64,000 nucleotides of DNA from CADEED01 sp963839685 (GTDB lineage: Bacteria; Pseudomonadota; Gammaproteobacteria; Steroidobacterales; Steroidobacteraceae). Every line of letters starts with the position of its first letter. The first letter of the stretch is position 1. A program made the translations under genes and the position numbers. Below are positions 35,747 through 47,027 of the stretch, one piece after another. The notes below the pieces were generated by a model, which did not search any database, was not told where the DNA came from, and saw only the letters and a program-made list of their open reading frames with translations. The stretch is taken from contig CAWIVS010000012.1 in assembly GCA_963839685.1 (NCBI GenBank), positions 124,001 through 188,000 of the forward strand, read 5' to 3'.

Positions 35747-37251
35747 ATGCAAAGAAAGACTTACGCCGTCACCGCATTGCTGTGCGCGTTGGCGCTGAGC
35801 GCCTGCGATTCCTCCGCCCCCAGCAAGGAAGCAGCAACGAAAGCGGAGCCCAAAGCCGCCGCCCCGGCTGCACCGCTGCCAGCTGCCCGTCCTGCCCGCG
35901 GGCGTGCCTGTCTGGACCGGAGATTATCCGAGCCTGGCCGAGCGTCGCGCGGTGCGCATGTTGGTGGTGTACAGCAAGACGTTCTACTTCATCGACAAGG
36001 GACAGCAGCGCGGCATCACCTACGACATGGGCATGGAGCTCGAGAAGCATCTCAATCGCGACAACAAGGACCGCACGCGACCCATCCGTGTCGTGTTCAT
36101 TCCCGTGGCCCGCGACAAACTGCTGCCGGCGCTTGCCGCCGGCATCGGCGACATTGCGACCGGCGGACTCACGGTCACACCCGAGAGGCGCAAGAGCGTC
36201 GATTTCACGGCGCCCGCCGCCGATAACGTCAGCGAGATCCTGGTCACCGCGCCCGACGTCATCCCGCCCGCCAGCGCGGAAGAGCTATCCGGTCGCAGCG
36301 TGTACGTTCGACCCTCGAGCGCCTACCACGAAAGTCTGGTGGCGCTGAATGCGCGGCTCACCGCCGCCGGCAAGAAGCCGGTGGAAATCGTCGCGGCGGA
36401 GGAGAATCTCGAGGATGAAGACATCCTGGAGATGGTGAATGCCGGCCTGGTGGATGCCACGGTGGTAGATAGCTACGTGGCCACCTTCTGGAAGGAAATA
36501 TTTCCCAACATTCGACCCCAGCCCGCGGTGACATTGCGCACCAATGCCGAGATCGCCTGGGCCATCCGCAAGGACAGCCCGGAACTCAAGAAAGTGCTCG
36601 ACGCATTTGTCGCGAAAAATCGCATCGGCACGATGACCGGCAACATGGTGTTCAAGCGTTACCTGCAGAACACGCGTTGGGCGCGCGGCGCGACGAACAA
36701 GGAAGACATGCGCCGCTTCAACGAGCTCACCGGCTATTTCAAGAAATACGCCACGCAGTACGACTTCGACTGGCTGCTGCTCGCTGGCGCAGGGCTACCA
36801 GGAATCACGCCTCGACCAGAGCACGCGCAGCCCGGTCGGAGCCATCGGTGTGATGCAGGTGATGCCGACCACCGCGGGCGACAAGAACGTCGCCATCAAG
36901 GACATCCATCTCATCGAGCCCAACATCCATGCGGGTGTGAAGTACATGCGCTTCCTGGTGAATCAGTATTTCGACGAGCCGGGCATCGACCGCGTCAATC
37001 GGCACCTGTTCGCATTCGCGGCCTACAACGCGGGGCCCAACCGCATCTCGCGCTTGCGCAGAGAAGCGGCCGCCAAGGGCCTGGACCCGAACAAGTGGTT
37101 CAACAACGTGGAGGTCGTGGTCGCCGAGGATGTCGGCCGCGAAACCGTGCAGTACGTCAGCAACATCTACAAGTACTACATCGCGTACAAGCTCACGCTC
37201 GAACGCGCGCAGCAGCGCGAAGGCGCGAAGCCGAAGGCCGCCGCGAGTTGA
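35747..37251 (+). CDS. MltF-like lytic transglycosylase lipoprotein, frameshifted
   Basis: About 500 residues when joined. The ATG at 35747 gives a lipoprotein signal (MQRKTYAVTALLCALALSAC) and an Ala/Pro linker. After a frame change near 35890 comes a solute-binding-protein-type domain (SLAERRAVRMLVVYSKTFYF, GDIATGGLTVTPERRKSVDF). After another near 36790 comes the SLT domain: LLLA-QGYQESRLDQ with the catalytic Glu, VGAIGVMQVMPTTAGD and HLFAFAAYNAGPNRI. The architecture is that of MltF, which cleaves peptidoglycan at the outer membrane with a regulatory binding domain. It diverges from the phosphatase-fold gene. Confidence 0.85.
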
Positions 37252-37254
37252 TCG

Positions 37255-37813
37255 TTACTTGACGGTGTAGCCTCGTCCTTCGAGGCAAACCGACATGGCC
37301 TTCTTGAAGTTGGCCTGTCCCTGGGCGCGCGCCGCATTCGCCTGGTCGGCAGCCGCCTGGGCCTGCTGGTTGGCAGCGTCAGCCTGCGCCTCGTATTCGC
37401 GTTTCGCCTGGCGGTTGCGCGAACCTGCTGCAACCACACCGGCCGCGGCGCCCGCCTTCGCACCTTCGTCCGCGTCGTTGTTGGCGACTTCTCCCACCAC
37501 GGCACCTGCGGCAGCACCGCGCGCCGCGCCGCGTGCGCGCGAGCCGGAGGGAGGCGGCGGCGGCGGCGGAGCCGCGGCCACAGTCGCGGTTGGCGGCGGC
37601 GACATCGGATCGAAACCGGACTGCTGCTTCGCCCAGGTGAAACACTCGGAGTCATCCTTGGCTTGCGTGCTCGCGTCCTGCCCTTTTGCCGGGTACGCGG
37701 CGATGCCTGCCGAAGCCGCCATCGACGATGAAGGTGCCGGCGTGGTTTGTCCAAACGATTGCACGGCCAGTGCCGCGCAGATGGCGCTCGGCGAGTGTGA
37801 TGTTGAGTTTCAT
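37255..37813 (-). CDS. Exported glycine-zipper protein, frameshifted in the signal peptide
   Basis: About 186 residues from the ATG ending at 37813 (MKLNITLA), which has GGAGG upstream. A frame change near 37790 leads to ICAALAVQSFGQTTPAPSSS, completing the signal peptide. The mature protein has a Cys in DSECFTWAKQQSGFDP, a Pro run, then an Ala/Gly-zipper (ARGAARGAAAGAVVGEVANN, GAKAGAAAGVVAAG) and an Ala/Gln-rich helix ending FKKAMSVCLEGRGYTVK. Such glycine-zipper proteins associate with the outer membrane or periplasm; function unknown. It ends 3 bp from the convergent MltF-like gene. Confidence 0.72.
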
Positions 37814-37909
37814 GACGACCTCCGTAAAGACCGGATTTTCGAGGCAAGGCCTCCTGTGCGGACATCAGACCTAAGACCGACCCGGCTGCGCGATTCAACT
37901 TATGGGACG

Positions 37910-40325
37910 TCAGGACGGCGCCGGGTTCGCAGCCGTTCGCAGTGTGAAGCGAAACACCGCGCCGCCGCCGGGCGCATTTTCGGCCCAGATCTCGTCCCTC
38001 ATGTGCGGCAATAATTGTGCGCGCGATCGGCAACCCCAGCCCCATGCCTTCGGACTTGGTGGTGAACAGGGAATCGAAAAGCTGCGGCATGATCGCAGCA
38101 CTGATGCCGTGCCCGAAGTCGCGCACGGCGATCTCCACGCAGCCGCGTCGGTGTCGACGCCGTGATCAGCAGCAGCTCGACGCGAGCTCTCCGGCGATTC
38201 CTTCATCGCGTCCATGGCGTTGACGATGAGAATGACCAGCACCTGTTCGAGATGCGAACGGTCGCCGATCGCGCGCGGCAACCCGGCCGCAAGCTCGCGG
38301 CGCATGCTCACACGGCGATGCAGCGCATCGCCCGCGGTGAGTCTGCAGCACGTGGTCGATGGTCTCGGCGACATCCATGGGACCGCGACTGGAATTCGCG
38401 CCGGTGCACCAGCGAACGAATGCTGCGGATGGCGGCATCGGCGCGCAGGTCATCCTGGCGAATGTCCGCGAGGATCTGCCGCAGCTCCTCGAGTGGCGGA
38501 TTCTCGGAGCGCAGCAGGATTTCGGCCGCTTCGGCGTTGCTGAGAATCGCGCACAACGGCTGGTTGACCTCGTGCGCCACCATGGCGGTGAGCTCGCCGA
38601 CCACCGCGAAGCGCGCCGCGTGCGCCAGTTGGCGGCCCGATTCCTCCGCGCGCTTGCGATCGGTGATGTCGTGGCCGATGGCCTGAATTTCGCGCGCTTC
38701 ATCCGAGCGCGGCTTTCGATCAGCGTGGCACACCCAGCTCTGCCAACCGCGCAGTACCGTCGGCGTGCGCGATTTCGCATTCCCACGCGGCATGTCCGCG
38801 CTCGACGATGGCTGCGCCATCGCCTCGAGCGCTGCCGCGGCGCGCTCCAGGCGGCAGCAACTCGAGAAAATTTCCGCCTAACAACTCGACGCGCGGACGC
38901 CCGAGGAACCGGCAGTAGGCCGAGTTCACGAAAGTCAGCGTGGCATCGGGAAGGAAGCGACACACGAAGGCGACCTGGCTGTCGACCACGTCGCGATAGC
39001 AGCGCCTCGCTGCGCTGGAGCGCAGCTTCCTGCTGGCGGCGATCGGTGATATCGATTGCGGAGCCGATGAAAGCCGTTGAATTCGCCATTGGCGCCGTGA
39101 CGCGGCATCCCGCGCACTTGATATCCAGCGATACTCGCCATCGTGACGCCGCGCGCGGTACTCCAGCTCGACGCGGTATGGCGCGCGTGAAAATTTGGCA
39201 GGTAGATAGTCGATCGGTCCGTTGTATGTCGTCCGGGATGCAGGGACTTCGGCCCAGCCCTTGCCCAGGGTCTGTTCGAGCGATCGTGCCGGTGAAATCC
39301 AGCCAGCGCTGGTTGGCAAACTCGCAGCCGCCTCCGATCCGAGGTCCACATCATCATCGGCGCCTGATCCGCAATGGTGCGGAACCGCTCTTCGCTCTCG
39401 CGTAACGAATCGTTGAGGCGCGTCCACTGCTCGATGAGCACCGCCGCCAGGTACAGCGGCGCGGCGCGCAGCAACAGGAAATGCTGCAGTCGGCTGGAAG
39501 TTTCCGCGGTCGTGAGGTCGCGAATGACCCTGTGCGATCGATGGCGGCATCGACGGCGAAGACGGTCAGCAGCGCAACGGCCGCCGTCGCACCGAACATG
39601 CGAAAACGGATCGCCGCCCACACCATGAAGGGCACTGGCGCGTAGAAACGTGTTTCGCCGAACTCGAGGGGCCGCATGTGCTCGGCTTCGAATGCCAGGG
39701 ACAAGGTGATCAGCAAGCCGAGCCCGAGCGCGCCCGCCTCGATGACCCGAGCCGTGCTGAACGTGGCCGGGTTTGGAGGCCGCAGCATCCAGTAGAACAG
39801 GATGGGAGTGACGATCAGACTCGCCATGGCATTGCCGAGGAACCATTGCTCGAAGCTCGCCCAGAAGGGATTGCCGAGAGCGCTGCGCGCGGCTGCACCA
39901 CCGAAGGCACTGAGCAGCGGCACAAGCGCCACCGCGAACAGGCAGTAGAAGCCGAGATCGCGCATGGAAGTCAGACGGATCGGGTCCGACAGAAAGCGCT
40001 TGAGCAACAGCGCCACGAGCACCGCCTTGGCGCAATCGTTGATGTACAGCCGCACCCAGGAACCAACCCGGTATGCCGCCGGAGGCACATCGATCAGCAG
40101 GCGAATCGGCAACACCGCCAGCAACAACAGCCACCACCACCTGGTCCGCGTACACAGCAGCGCACACAGCAGCACCGAATCGGGAAACCAGAACGGCGCG
40201 GACACGACCGGGTTGAACGACATCCCGAAGTGATAGGCAATGATGTACGCCAGCACGAAGGCGCTGAAGCCGAGCACATTGCGCACCATGCGGCGGGCTT
40301 GATGCCGGTCCACGGGGACCAGCAT
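37910..40325 (-). CDS. MASE1-PAS sensor histidine kinase with many frame changes
   Basis: About 800 codons from the ATG ending at 40325 (MLVPVDRHQARRMVRNVLGF) to 37910. Residues ~14-280 form a MASE1-type membrane sensor with eight or more helices (SAPFWFPDSVLLCALL, YINDCAKAVLVALLLKRFL). Then come two PAS segments (ESEERFRTIADQAPMMMWTS; QVAFVCRFLPDATLTFVNSA), a HisKA helix (TAMVAHEVNQPLCAILSNAE) and an HATPase domain with NAMDAMKE, FGHGISAAIMPQLFDSLFTT and SEGMGLGLPIARTII. At least six frame changes are needed between ~39540 and ~37985. It is a decayed or poorly sequenced gene; I list it as a CDS because all domains are recognisable. Confidence 0.68.
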
Positions 40326-40440
40326 GCGACTACGTTCCCGCCCAGGCCTGTTGCTTCCATGGCGGGATCTTGCGCCCGCCACGTGGCGCGCCACAACCGG
40401 GCGGGCGCGGAACCGTCGGTGGTTCCGCGCCCATCGATTC

Positions 40441-42002
40441 CTAACGAAGCTCGACCACCGCCACGGATTTCGGCGGCAGGCGCAGCACCAGCTTGCCGCC
40501 CGAGCGCTTCGCGCTGATGGGCGCGGGCTTCACGGCCTGCGGCGCATCAAAGGTGTTGTGCGCATCCATGGTCTTTGCGGTGAGTATGCGGCCCGTGCGC
40601 CGACTTCACCTCCGCACCGCTGACCGTGTTCAGCGTAACGCATCGCCTCGCGTTTCGGATCGAGATTGACGAGGCCGACGTGCAGGTTGCCCGGCCGTAT
40701 CACGCGCAGCGGTGACACTCACCGAGGGCACACTCATCTGCTCCAGTGCGTACGGCGGGGCCTGGATCTCCGTCGGCAGGTAAGTCGCTCCCTGGAACGG
40801 GATATACATCTCGAAGGCGTGATACGTGGGCGTCAGCGTCATGCGCGGACCATCGGTGAGGATCATGGCCTGCAGCACGTTGACCATCTGCGCGATGTTG
40901 GCCATCTGCACGCGCTTGGCGTGCGCGTGGAAGACGTGGAAGTTGAGTGCTGCCACCAGTGCATCGCGCAGGCTGTTCTGCTGGTAGAGGAAGCCCGGCT
41001 CGCGTCCCGGTTCGGTCGAGTACCAGGTGCCCCACTCGTCGACGTAGAAGGCCACCTTGCCCTGTGGATCGTTCTTCTCGAGTACCTTCTCGTTGCTGGT
41101 GATGTACTCGTCGATCTTCAGCAGTGTTCGCTCAGCGTCGAGATCCATTCCCCTCGGGAAAGCCGAGCGAGTTGCCCTTCTTTTCCCAGACGCCGGATGG
41201 AATCGTGTAGTAGTGGTGCGAGATGGCATCCATGTCGCGCTGGACCATGGTGGTGAGCACCTCGACCCATTTCGTGCCGGCGTCATGTCCACCGCTCGCG
41301 ACGATCGTCGGCCGTTTGCCGCGCGGGGCCTTCACATACGTGGCGTACTGACGGAACAGGTCGGCGTAGTACTCGGGCCGCATGTTGCCGCCGCACCCCC
41401 AGGTCTCGTTGCCGATGCCGAAGAAGTGCACGTCCCAGGGTTTGTCGCGACCGTTCTTGCGGCGCTCATTGGCGAGTGTCGACACGGTGTCGGAGGTCAT
41501 GTACTCCATCCAGTCGGCCATCTCCTGCGGGCTGCCCGAACCCACGTTGCCGCTGATGTAGACCTTGGTGCCGATCAGTTCGGCGAAGGCCATGAACTCA
41601 TGGGTGCCGAACTCGTTGGTTTCGGGAACACCGCCCCAGTGCGTGTTCACCTTCACGGGCCGTTTTTCACGGGGCCCGATGCCGTCACGCCAGTGGTATT
41701 CGTCCGCGAAGCAGCCACCCGGCCAACGCACTACCGGCACCTTGAGTGCCTTGAGGGCTGCGACCACGTCATTGCGGTAGCCGCGAGTGTTGGGGATGCT
41801 GGACTTCTCGCCGACCCAGATGCCCTCGTAGATACCGGCGCCGAGGTGCTCGGCGAACTGTCCATAGACGTTCGGGTTGATGACTGGCCCCGGCTGATCG
41901 GCGCGCACGGTGACCGAAACTTCCGCGGCGCCCTGCGCGACGGCCAGGCTGCCGAAGCACGAAACGCAAACAAACCAGCGAGATCAGCCGCTTCGCCGTC
42001 AT
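40441..42002 (-). CDS. GH51 alpha-L-arabinofuranosidase, exported, frameshifted
   Basis: About 520 residues when joined, from the ATG ending at 42002 (MTAKRLISLVCL). A frame change near 41960 leads to SCFGSLAVAQGAAEVSVTV, giving a signal peptide. The core has INPNVYGQFAEHLGAGIYEG, VVRWPGGCFADEYHWRDGIG, the acid/base Glu in FFGIGNETWGCGG, HHYYTIPSG and the nucleophile Glu in FYVDEWGTWYS. Further frame changes lie near 41155, 40715 and 40570; the end reads SVAVVELR. It releases arabinose from arabinan or arabinoxylan side chains. It lies 85 bp downstream of a FadR-type regulator, opposite a TonB-dependent receptor. Confidence 0.88.
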
Positions 42003-42087
42003 AACACCCCTCGCCTCGTTCATAAACTCAGACAATTTTGATGCTAGCCGCGCGGCCTGCGGCGGGCAAGCCGACGCCGTGCGCGAT

Positions 42088-42879
42088 TCAGTAGTTGGCG
42101 GCGCGCGGTGGACGAGCGGCGACTGGCGGCTTCGGACGCTGCTTGATCGGCGTGTCCATGATGGCGAGCCGGATGAGCTCGGCCATCGCGGCGCGCGCTG
42201 CTTCGGCATCCTTGGCGGCGATCGCGTCATACACGCGCCAGTGGTCGGGTACCGGGTCGCGCTTCAGTGGCGCGATGCGCTGCTTGAACTCGGTCAGCGC
42301 ATTCACCGCGGCGGTCACGCCGTTGGTGAGCGACACGATGAAAGGATTCGCGGTGGCGCTCAGCAACGCGGCGTGAAACTCCTTGTCGGCCAGACGCCCT
42401 TCCGGCACATGCAGCGTGTGTTGCGTCATCGCGTCGAGCGCGCGCCGCATGCTGTGGAGGTGTTGCTGGTTGCGGCGCGTCGCCGCAAGCGCGGCGGCCG
42501 CCGGCTCCACGATGCCGCGCAGCTCGAACAGCCCATGCAGGACCTCCGGCTCCGGTTCGCCCGCAAATACCCAGGAAAGCACGTCCGGATCGAGCAGATG
42601 CCAGTCTGCCAGTGCACTCACGCGCGTCCCCACTCGCGGCCGGCTGTGTACCAGGCCCTTGGCGGCCAGGATCCGCACGGCTTCGCGGTAGGCGGTGCGC
42701 GATACCCTGCGCCGCTCGCTGGCCTCGACTTCGCCATCAAGGATGTGGCCGGGGCGGTAGCGCCCGGACACGATCAGCAGCCCTATCTCGCGGGCAATGG
42801 ACCCGTGCAGCCGCAACACCTTGCGGCTGGCATGCGCACCCTGGTTTCCCGCTGTTTTCTTGGACTTTTTCGCAGCCAT
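42088..42879 (-). CDS. GntR/FadR-family transcriptional regulator
   Basis: 263 residues. A basic N-terminus leads to the winged helix: VLRLHGSIAREIGLLIVSGR, LDGEVEASERRRVSRTAYRE and AVRILAAKGLVHSRPRVGTR. The FCD ligand domain follows, with FELRGIVEPAAAALAATRRN and DKEFHAALLSATANP; its Asp and His residues usually coordinate a metal that holds a carboxylate ligand such as a sugar acid. It is upstream of the GH51 gene on the same strand and divergent from the TonB-dependent receptor, which fits local control. Two similar dyads lie between the two start codons. Confidence 0.92.
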   Translation of the reverse strand: MAAKKSKKTAGNQGAHASRKVLRLHGSIAREIGLLIVSGRYRPGHILDGEVEASERRRVSRTAYREAVRILAAKGLVHSRPRVGTRVSALADWHLLDPDVLSWVFAGEPEPEVLHGLFELRGIVEPAAAALAATRRNQQHLHSMRRALDAMTQHTLHVPEGRLADKEFHAALLSATANPFIVSLTNGVTAAVNALTEFKQRIAPLKRDPVPDHWRVYDAIAAKDAEAARAAMAELIRLAIMDTPIKQRPKPPVAARPPRAANY

Positions 42880-42897
42880 TCGAGTTTCTTCCCAAAA

Positions 42898-43029
42898 GTC
42901 CGAGTATTGAAATCCGGATGTCTGGCAGTTTGGACGGATGTCAGTCTGATAATGGTGCGATTACAGCGCGGACATTGCATGCACGTAGCACGCGCGGCTA
43001 GCATTTGTCCGAGTAATAACTATACGGAC
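42898..43029. promoter_or_regulatory. Two related dyad sites between regulator and TonB-dependent receptor
   Basis: Site 1 (42898-42918) and site 2 (43007-43029) both start GTCCGAGTA and end in CGGA, with TCCG/CGGA arms 12 and 13 bp apart. Site 1 is 19 bp from the regulator start and site 2 is 44 bp from the receptor start, suggesting that the FadR-type protein binds both to control itself and the receptor. Confidence 0.5.
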
Positions 43030-43072
43030 GCGCGCTTGCCGATCAAGGCGTCCGTCATCGGGGGGTACCAAC

Positions 43073-45926
43073 GTGGCGGTCAATAAACGGGTTACTTCGG
43101 CGTCCGCACTGGCGGCGCTCTCCATCTCAGTGGGCGCGGTGGCACAGCAGGGCACGGCCGAGGAGACGGAAACCATCGTCGTCACCGGCGTTCGCGAGGC
43201 TCTCCGAAAAGGACTGGAGAACAAGAAGGAGTCCACGCAAGTTCTGGAGTCGATCGTTGCCGAAGACATCGGCAAGCTGCCGGACAACAACGTGGTCGAG
43301 GCGCTGCAACGCGTCACGGGCGTGCAGGTCTCGAACCGCGGCGGCGGCGAGGCCGACGTCATCACGATTCGCGGCCTCCCCGACATCGAAACCACCTGGA
43401 ACGGCCGCAGTGTGTTCACGTCGAACGGCCGCCAGCTGCAGCTGCAGGACATTCCCGCCAACCTCGTGGGCCAGATCGACGTATTCAAGACTCGCGCGGC
43501 GGACCAGATTGAAACCGGCCTGGCCGGACAGATCGACGTGCGAACCCGCCGGCCCTTCGATTTCGACGGCTTCACGCTCTCGGTCAGCGCGCGCGGCAAC
43601 TACCAGGAGCAACGCGAATCCTTCGACCCGAACGCCAGCGTGCTCATCAGTAACCAGTGGGACTCGGGTGACAGCCGCTTCGGTGCGATGCTGAACGTGA
43701 ACTATGCGAGCACCCGCTGGCGCGACCAGAGTGTCACGGCCGGCGCCATGGTGCCGTTCGGCACGGCGACCAACCCGCCGCTCGGGTATGGCGCCGCGGC
43801 GGACAACTGCCCGAATACTCCGCCCGACAATCCGAACTGGATTCCCCTCGAACGCTTCTTCCCCGACGACTGCCGTGGAACACCGCTGGGCGGCCCGCTG
43901 CAGTTGATCTGGCAACCCGGCCTCGACCGTGGTCTGTCACAGGAGGCGGGCGCGACGCTGAACATCGCCGGCGTCGACTATGAATATCTGCTGGCACGCG
44001 ACGCGATGTTCGCCGTGGATGCCAAGGGCAATCGCGAGCGTCCGGCCGCGACGCTCGCGCTGCAATTCGCACCCAACGACACCTCGGAATACACCTTCGA
44101 AGCCTTCTACCAGGGTTATCGGGAAGACGTCTTCAACAACCTGCACTTCACCTTTGCCGATTGGTGGGGTGGCCTCGGCCCGGATCCCGGTTCGACCATC
44201 ACGACGTTTCCCGATACCAATGTCATCAAGACGCGCACCGTGGGCTTTCCGTTCGGCTTCAACAGCGGCGACTCCCTCGAGCAGAGCACCGACAGCTATG
44301 TCTATGCGCTGAACGGCAAATGGCAGATCAGTGACAGCTTCACGCTGGTCGGTGACGTGTCATTCCAGGACAGCACTTTCGACACCAACTTCATTGCCAT
44401 GCGCACCACGCGCGTGCCGGCGCAGCTCGTGGTCGATTTCAACGCCGGCGATGGCATTCCGTCCTGGCATTTCAATGATGACGCCGAGATGCTCGATCCG
44501 GCGCTGTGGACCGCGGCCGAGCTCTATCAGAACCGTGGCAGGAGCGAGGGCGACGCGGTCACGGCGCAACTCGATGGCGACTACCTGTTCGGCGATACCG
44601 GTTTGTTCAAGCGGCTGAAGTTCGGCGTGCGCTACGACGATCGCGGCGCTTCGCAATCTTCGCCGACGCCGGTGCGCACCCGACTTCCTCGGCGGCTCCT
44701 TCGGTGCCTTGCCCGAGGGATACCAGTACATCAACGAAGGCTTCATGGATGGAGAAGCGGACGTCCCGACCAGCTGGATGGTCGCGAACGGCTGGTATAT
44801 CCAGGATCATCGCGATGATCTGCGCGCGCTGTACGGCCAGCCCGCGGGCGACCCGGCGCTGCTCAAGGCCTTCGACGTCACCGAGACGACCATGACCGCC
44901 TACGCGATGGCGGATATGGATTTTGGCGACAAGTTCCACGTCAATGCGGGTGTGCGCTTCGTGAAGGTGGACACGGACATGACGTTCATCGACGTCATCA
45001 ATCCCGCCGAGCCCCCCGTGAGCGACGACTCCAGCGTCGACGACCTGTTGCCGTCGGTGACGCTGCGCTACGACGTGACCGACGACTTCCGGCTGCGCGC
45101 CAATTACGGCGAATCCCTGCGCCGCCCGAATTTTGCGGACCTCAACCCGAATTTCAATCTCACGGATGACCTGAGCGGTGTCGGTTACGGCACGGGTACC
45201 GGTGGCAATCCGGATCTCGAAGCGACCAAGGGCAGGAACTACGACCTCACGGCCGAGTGGTATTTCGCGGCAGACAGCGCCATCTATGGCACGCTGTTCA
45301 AGCGCGATATCGAAGGCCTCGTTGTGCCGCTGACCCGGCGCATCACCATCGCGAACTCCCCTTTCCCGGGCACGGATGACTTCGTGATCACGCAGCCCGT
45401 GAACGCCTCCGACGGCGAACTCGAGGGCTTCGAACTCGGCTTCCAGTACTTCCCGTCCAACCTGCCGGGCATTCTCGATGGTCTCGGAATCGTCGGCAGC
45501 TATACCTCGCTCGATTCCTCGCAGAACATTCCGCAGACCGACCCCGAGGGCAATATCATCGGCCAGGAAACCACCGAGTTTTTCCAGGTCTCCGACGCGT
45601 CATACAACGTGACGCTGGCCTACGAACACTCCGGCATCGGCATGCGGCTCTCGTACGTGTGGCGCGAGAAGTTCCTCAACAACAACGAGGCGCGTGCCTT
45701 CGCGAATCCCGTCGGCATCTGGCGACGCCCGGAGAGCAGTCTCGACTTCCAGTTCAACTGGGATGTCACCGACAACTTCGCGGTGTCATTCGACGCCGTG
45801 AACATCACGCAGGACATGCAGCAGTCGTACTACCACTTCGCCGACGTGGGCACGCCCACGCTGACCAACTTCGGCACGACACTGATCAGCCGGCAGTTCG
45901 CGATCGGCATGCGTTGGACGCTGTGA
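43073..45926 (+). CDS. TonB-dependent outer-membrane receptor, frameshifted
   Basis: About 950 residues when joined, starting at a GTG at 43073. A signal peptide ends near GAVAQQ, followed by the TonB-box-like ETIVVTG. The plug domain has LENKKESTQVLESIVAEDIG, KLPDNNVVEALQRVTGVQVS and VITIRGLPD. A frame change occurs near 44690. The barrel continues through LLPSVTLRYDVTDDFRLRAN, YGESLRRPNFADLNPNF and NPDLEATKGRNYDLTAEWYF, ending in QFAIGMRWTL. This is the large Caulobacter/Xanthomonas class used for oligosaccharide uptake. Divergence from the FadR-type/GH51 genes suggests arabino-oligosaccharides as substrate, which is inference. Confidence 0.9.
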
Positions 45927-45962
45927 TGATTTGAGGCGGGTACGGGACCCGCCAATCCGCAG

Positions 45963-46001
45963 CCGCGGCGTGTCTTTCGGGGCGCGTCGCGGTTTTTCTT
46001 T
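45963..46001 (+). terminator. Rho-independent terminator after the TonB-dependent receptor
   Basis: CCGCGGC (45963-45969) pairs with GTCGCGG (45986-45992, one G-T wobble) and is followed directly by TTTTTCTTT. A second, U-less hairpin GGCGGGT/ACCCGCC lies at 45935-45953. Confidence 0.75.
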
Positions 46002-46023
46002 GTGCTCTTTCCCGGGGCACCCG

Positions 46024-46488
46024 TCAGGCGAGAAATGCCTTGGGCGGCCATTCATCCCAGCGGGATGGCTGCGGATCCAACAGGGCCTGCGATCTCGCAA
46101 AGATCTGCGGCTCGAACTGAGTCGACTTTCGTACCGTTATGTCGAGATGCACACCCGTGACCATCATGGTTGCCAGGTGATCACCACCGTCGCCGCGAAA
46201 CATTTCGTGCACGAAACGCACGGACTTTGGCCGTAACTCGAGGACCGCGGAGCGCACCTCGATGATGTCGCCCACCAGCGCCTCACGGCGGTAGCTGATG
46301 CGCTGATCGACCGCCGCCATGCCGCGCTTCGCCTCGCGCATGTACTGGGAGGTCATGCCCATCAGCGCGCCGAGATTCCAGGTGGCCTCATCGAACTTGC
46401 CCACGTACCACATGACGTTCATGTGGCCCATGTGATCGCATTGCCACTGGTGGACCATGCCGCGGTAGGTGACGCCGATGCCGCTCAT
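46024..46488 (-). CDS. Hotdog-fold acyl-CoA thioesterase (4HBT-like)
   Basis: 154 residues from the ATG ending at 46488 (MSGIGVTYRGMVHQWQCDHM), two bases past the upstream gene's stop; the frame is open to 46572. The motif QCDHMGHMNVMWYVGKFDEA is the 4HBT active-site region, with Asp followed by HMGHMN. SYRREALVGDIIEVRSAVLE is the central strand pair. The family hydrolyses acyl- or hydroxybenzoyl-CoA thioesters. With the DUF3237 gene upstream and the divergent LigM-like demethylase it suggests aromatic-acid metabolism. Confidence 0.88.
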   Translation of the reverse strand: MSGIGVTYRGMVHQWQCDHMGHMNVMWYVGKFDEATWNLGALMGMTSQYMREAKRGMAAVDQRISYRREALVGDIIEVRSAVLELRPKSVRFVHEMFRGDGGDHLATMMVTGVHLDITVRKSTQFEPQIFARSQALLDPQPSRWDEWPPKAFLA

Positions 46489-46490
46489 GG

Positions 46491-47027
46491 CTATTCGACC
46501 TTGTAGAAGCGCACGATGGCGGCATCGGGCAGCCGTTCGACGCTGCTCACGAACAGCGTGTGATTCATCCACTCGTACTTGCTGTCGCGCGGCGCTTCGA
46601 AGGTGGCGACCGTGCGGCAGTAGATCAGGTTGGCGTCCACCTTTTCCCCTTTTGCCAGGCGTTCCATCACCTCGGGCTTGCCGTAACGCACGCCGCGATT
46701 CTCGACCATGATGAGCACTCCGTCCTCGGTTTGCATCGTGTACCGGGCCTCAAGCTCCCACGCGCCATCTGGCCGTACGAATTGCCAGTCCGCACCTCCC
46801 GCGATCACTTTGCCCCTGAGCGCCGGGCCTTCCACCGGACCGCCCTGGATGGGCACGATGCGTCGCAGGCCATGCGAACTCTCGCCAATGACGATCGGCC
46901 TATCCACCTTGACTCGCGCCTCGAACACGAACTCGGTGCGCAGCGGCGGAGGCTGCTCAGCTCCCATCGCCACGGACTGCATGGCCAGCAATATCGCGCA
47001 ATTCACCCACGTCCTGCACTTCATCAC
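46491..47027 (-). CDS. Exported DUF3237-family protein
   Basis: 178 residues. A signal peptide (MKCRTWVNCAILLAMQSVAM, cleavage near GAEQ) precedes a DUF3237 beta-barrel: PLRTEFVFEARVKVDRPIVI, then RRIVPIQGGPVEGPALRGKV, WELEARYTMQTEDGVLIMVE and RTVATFEAPRDSKYEWMNHT, ending with a strand typical of the family. Function is unknown; members are often near aromatic catabolism genes. It is followed after two bases by the thioesterase gene. Bases 47028-47316, between divergent starts, hold no other gene. Confidence 0.87.
   Translation of the reverse strand: MMKCRTWVNCAILLAMQSVAMGAEQPPPLRTEFVFEARVKVDRPIVIGESSHGLRRIVPIQGGPVEGPALRGKVIAGGADWQFVRPDGAWELEARYTMQTEDGVLIMVENRGVRYGKPEVMERLAKGEKVDANLIYCRTVATFEAPRDSKYEWMNHTLFVSSVERLPDAAIVRFYKVE

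Noticed and set aside
37176..38138. Minus-strand frame extending the kinase ATPase domain into the glycine-zipper and MltF-like genes
   Set aside because: Only its first ~50 codons match an HATPase domain. The rest is antisense or out of frame to supported genes.
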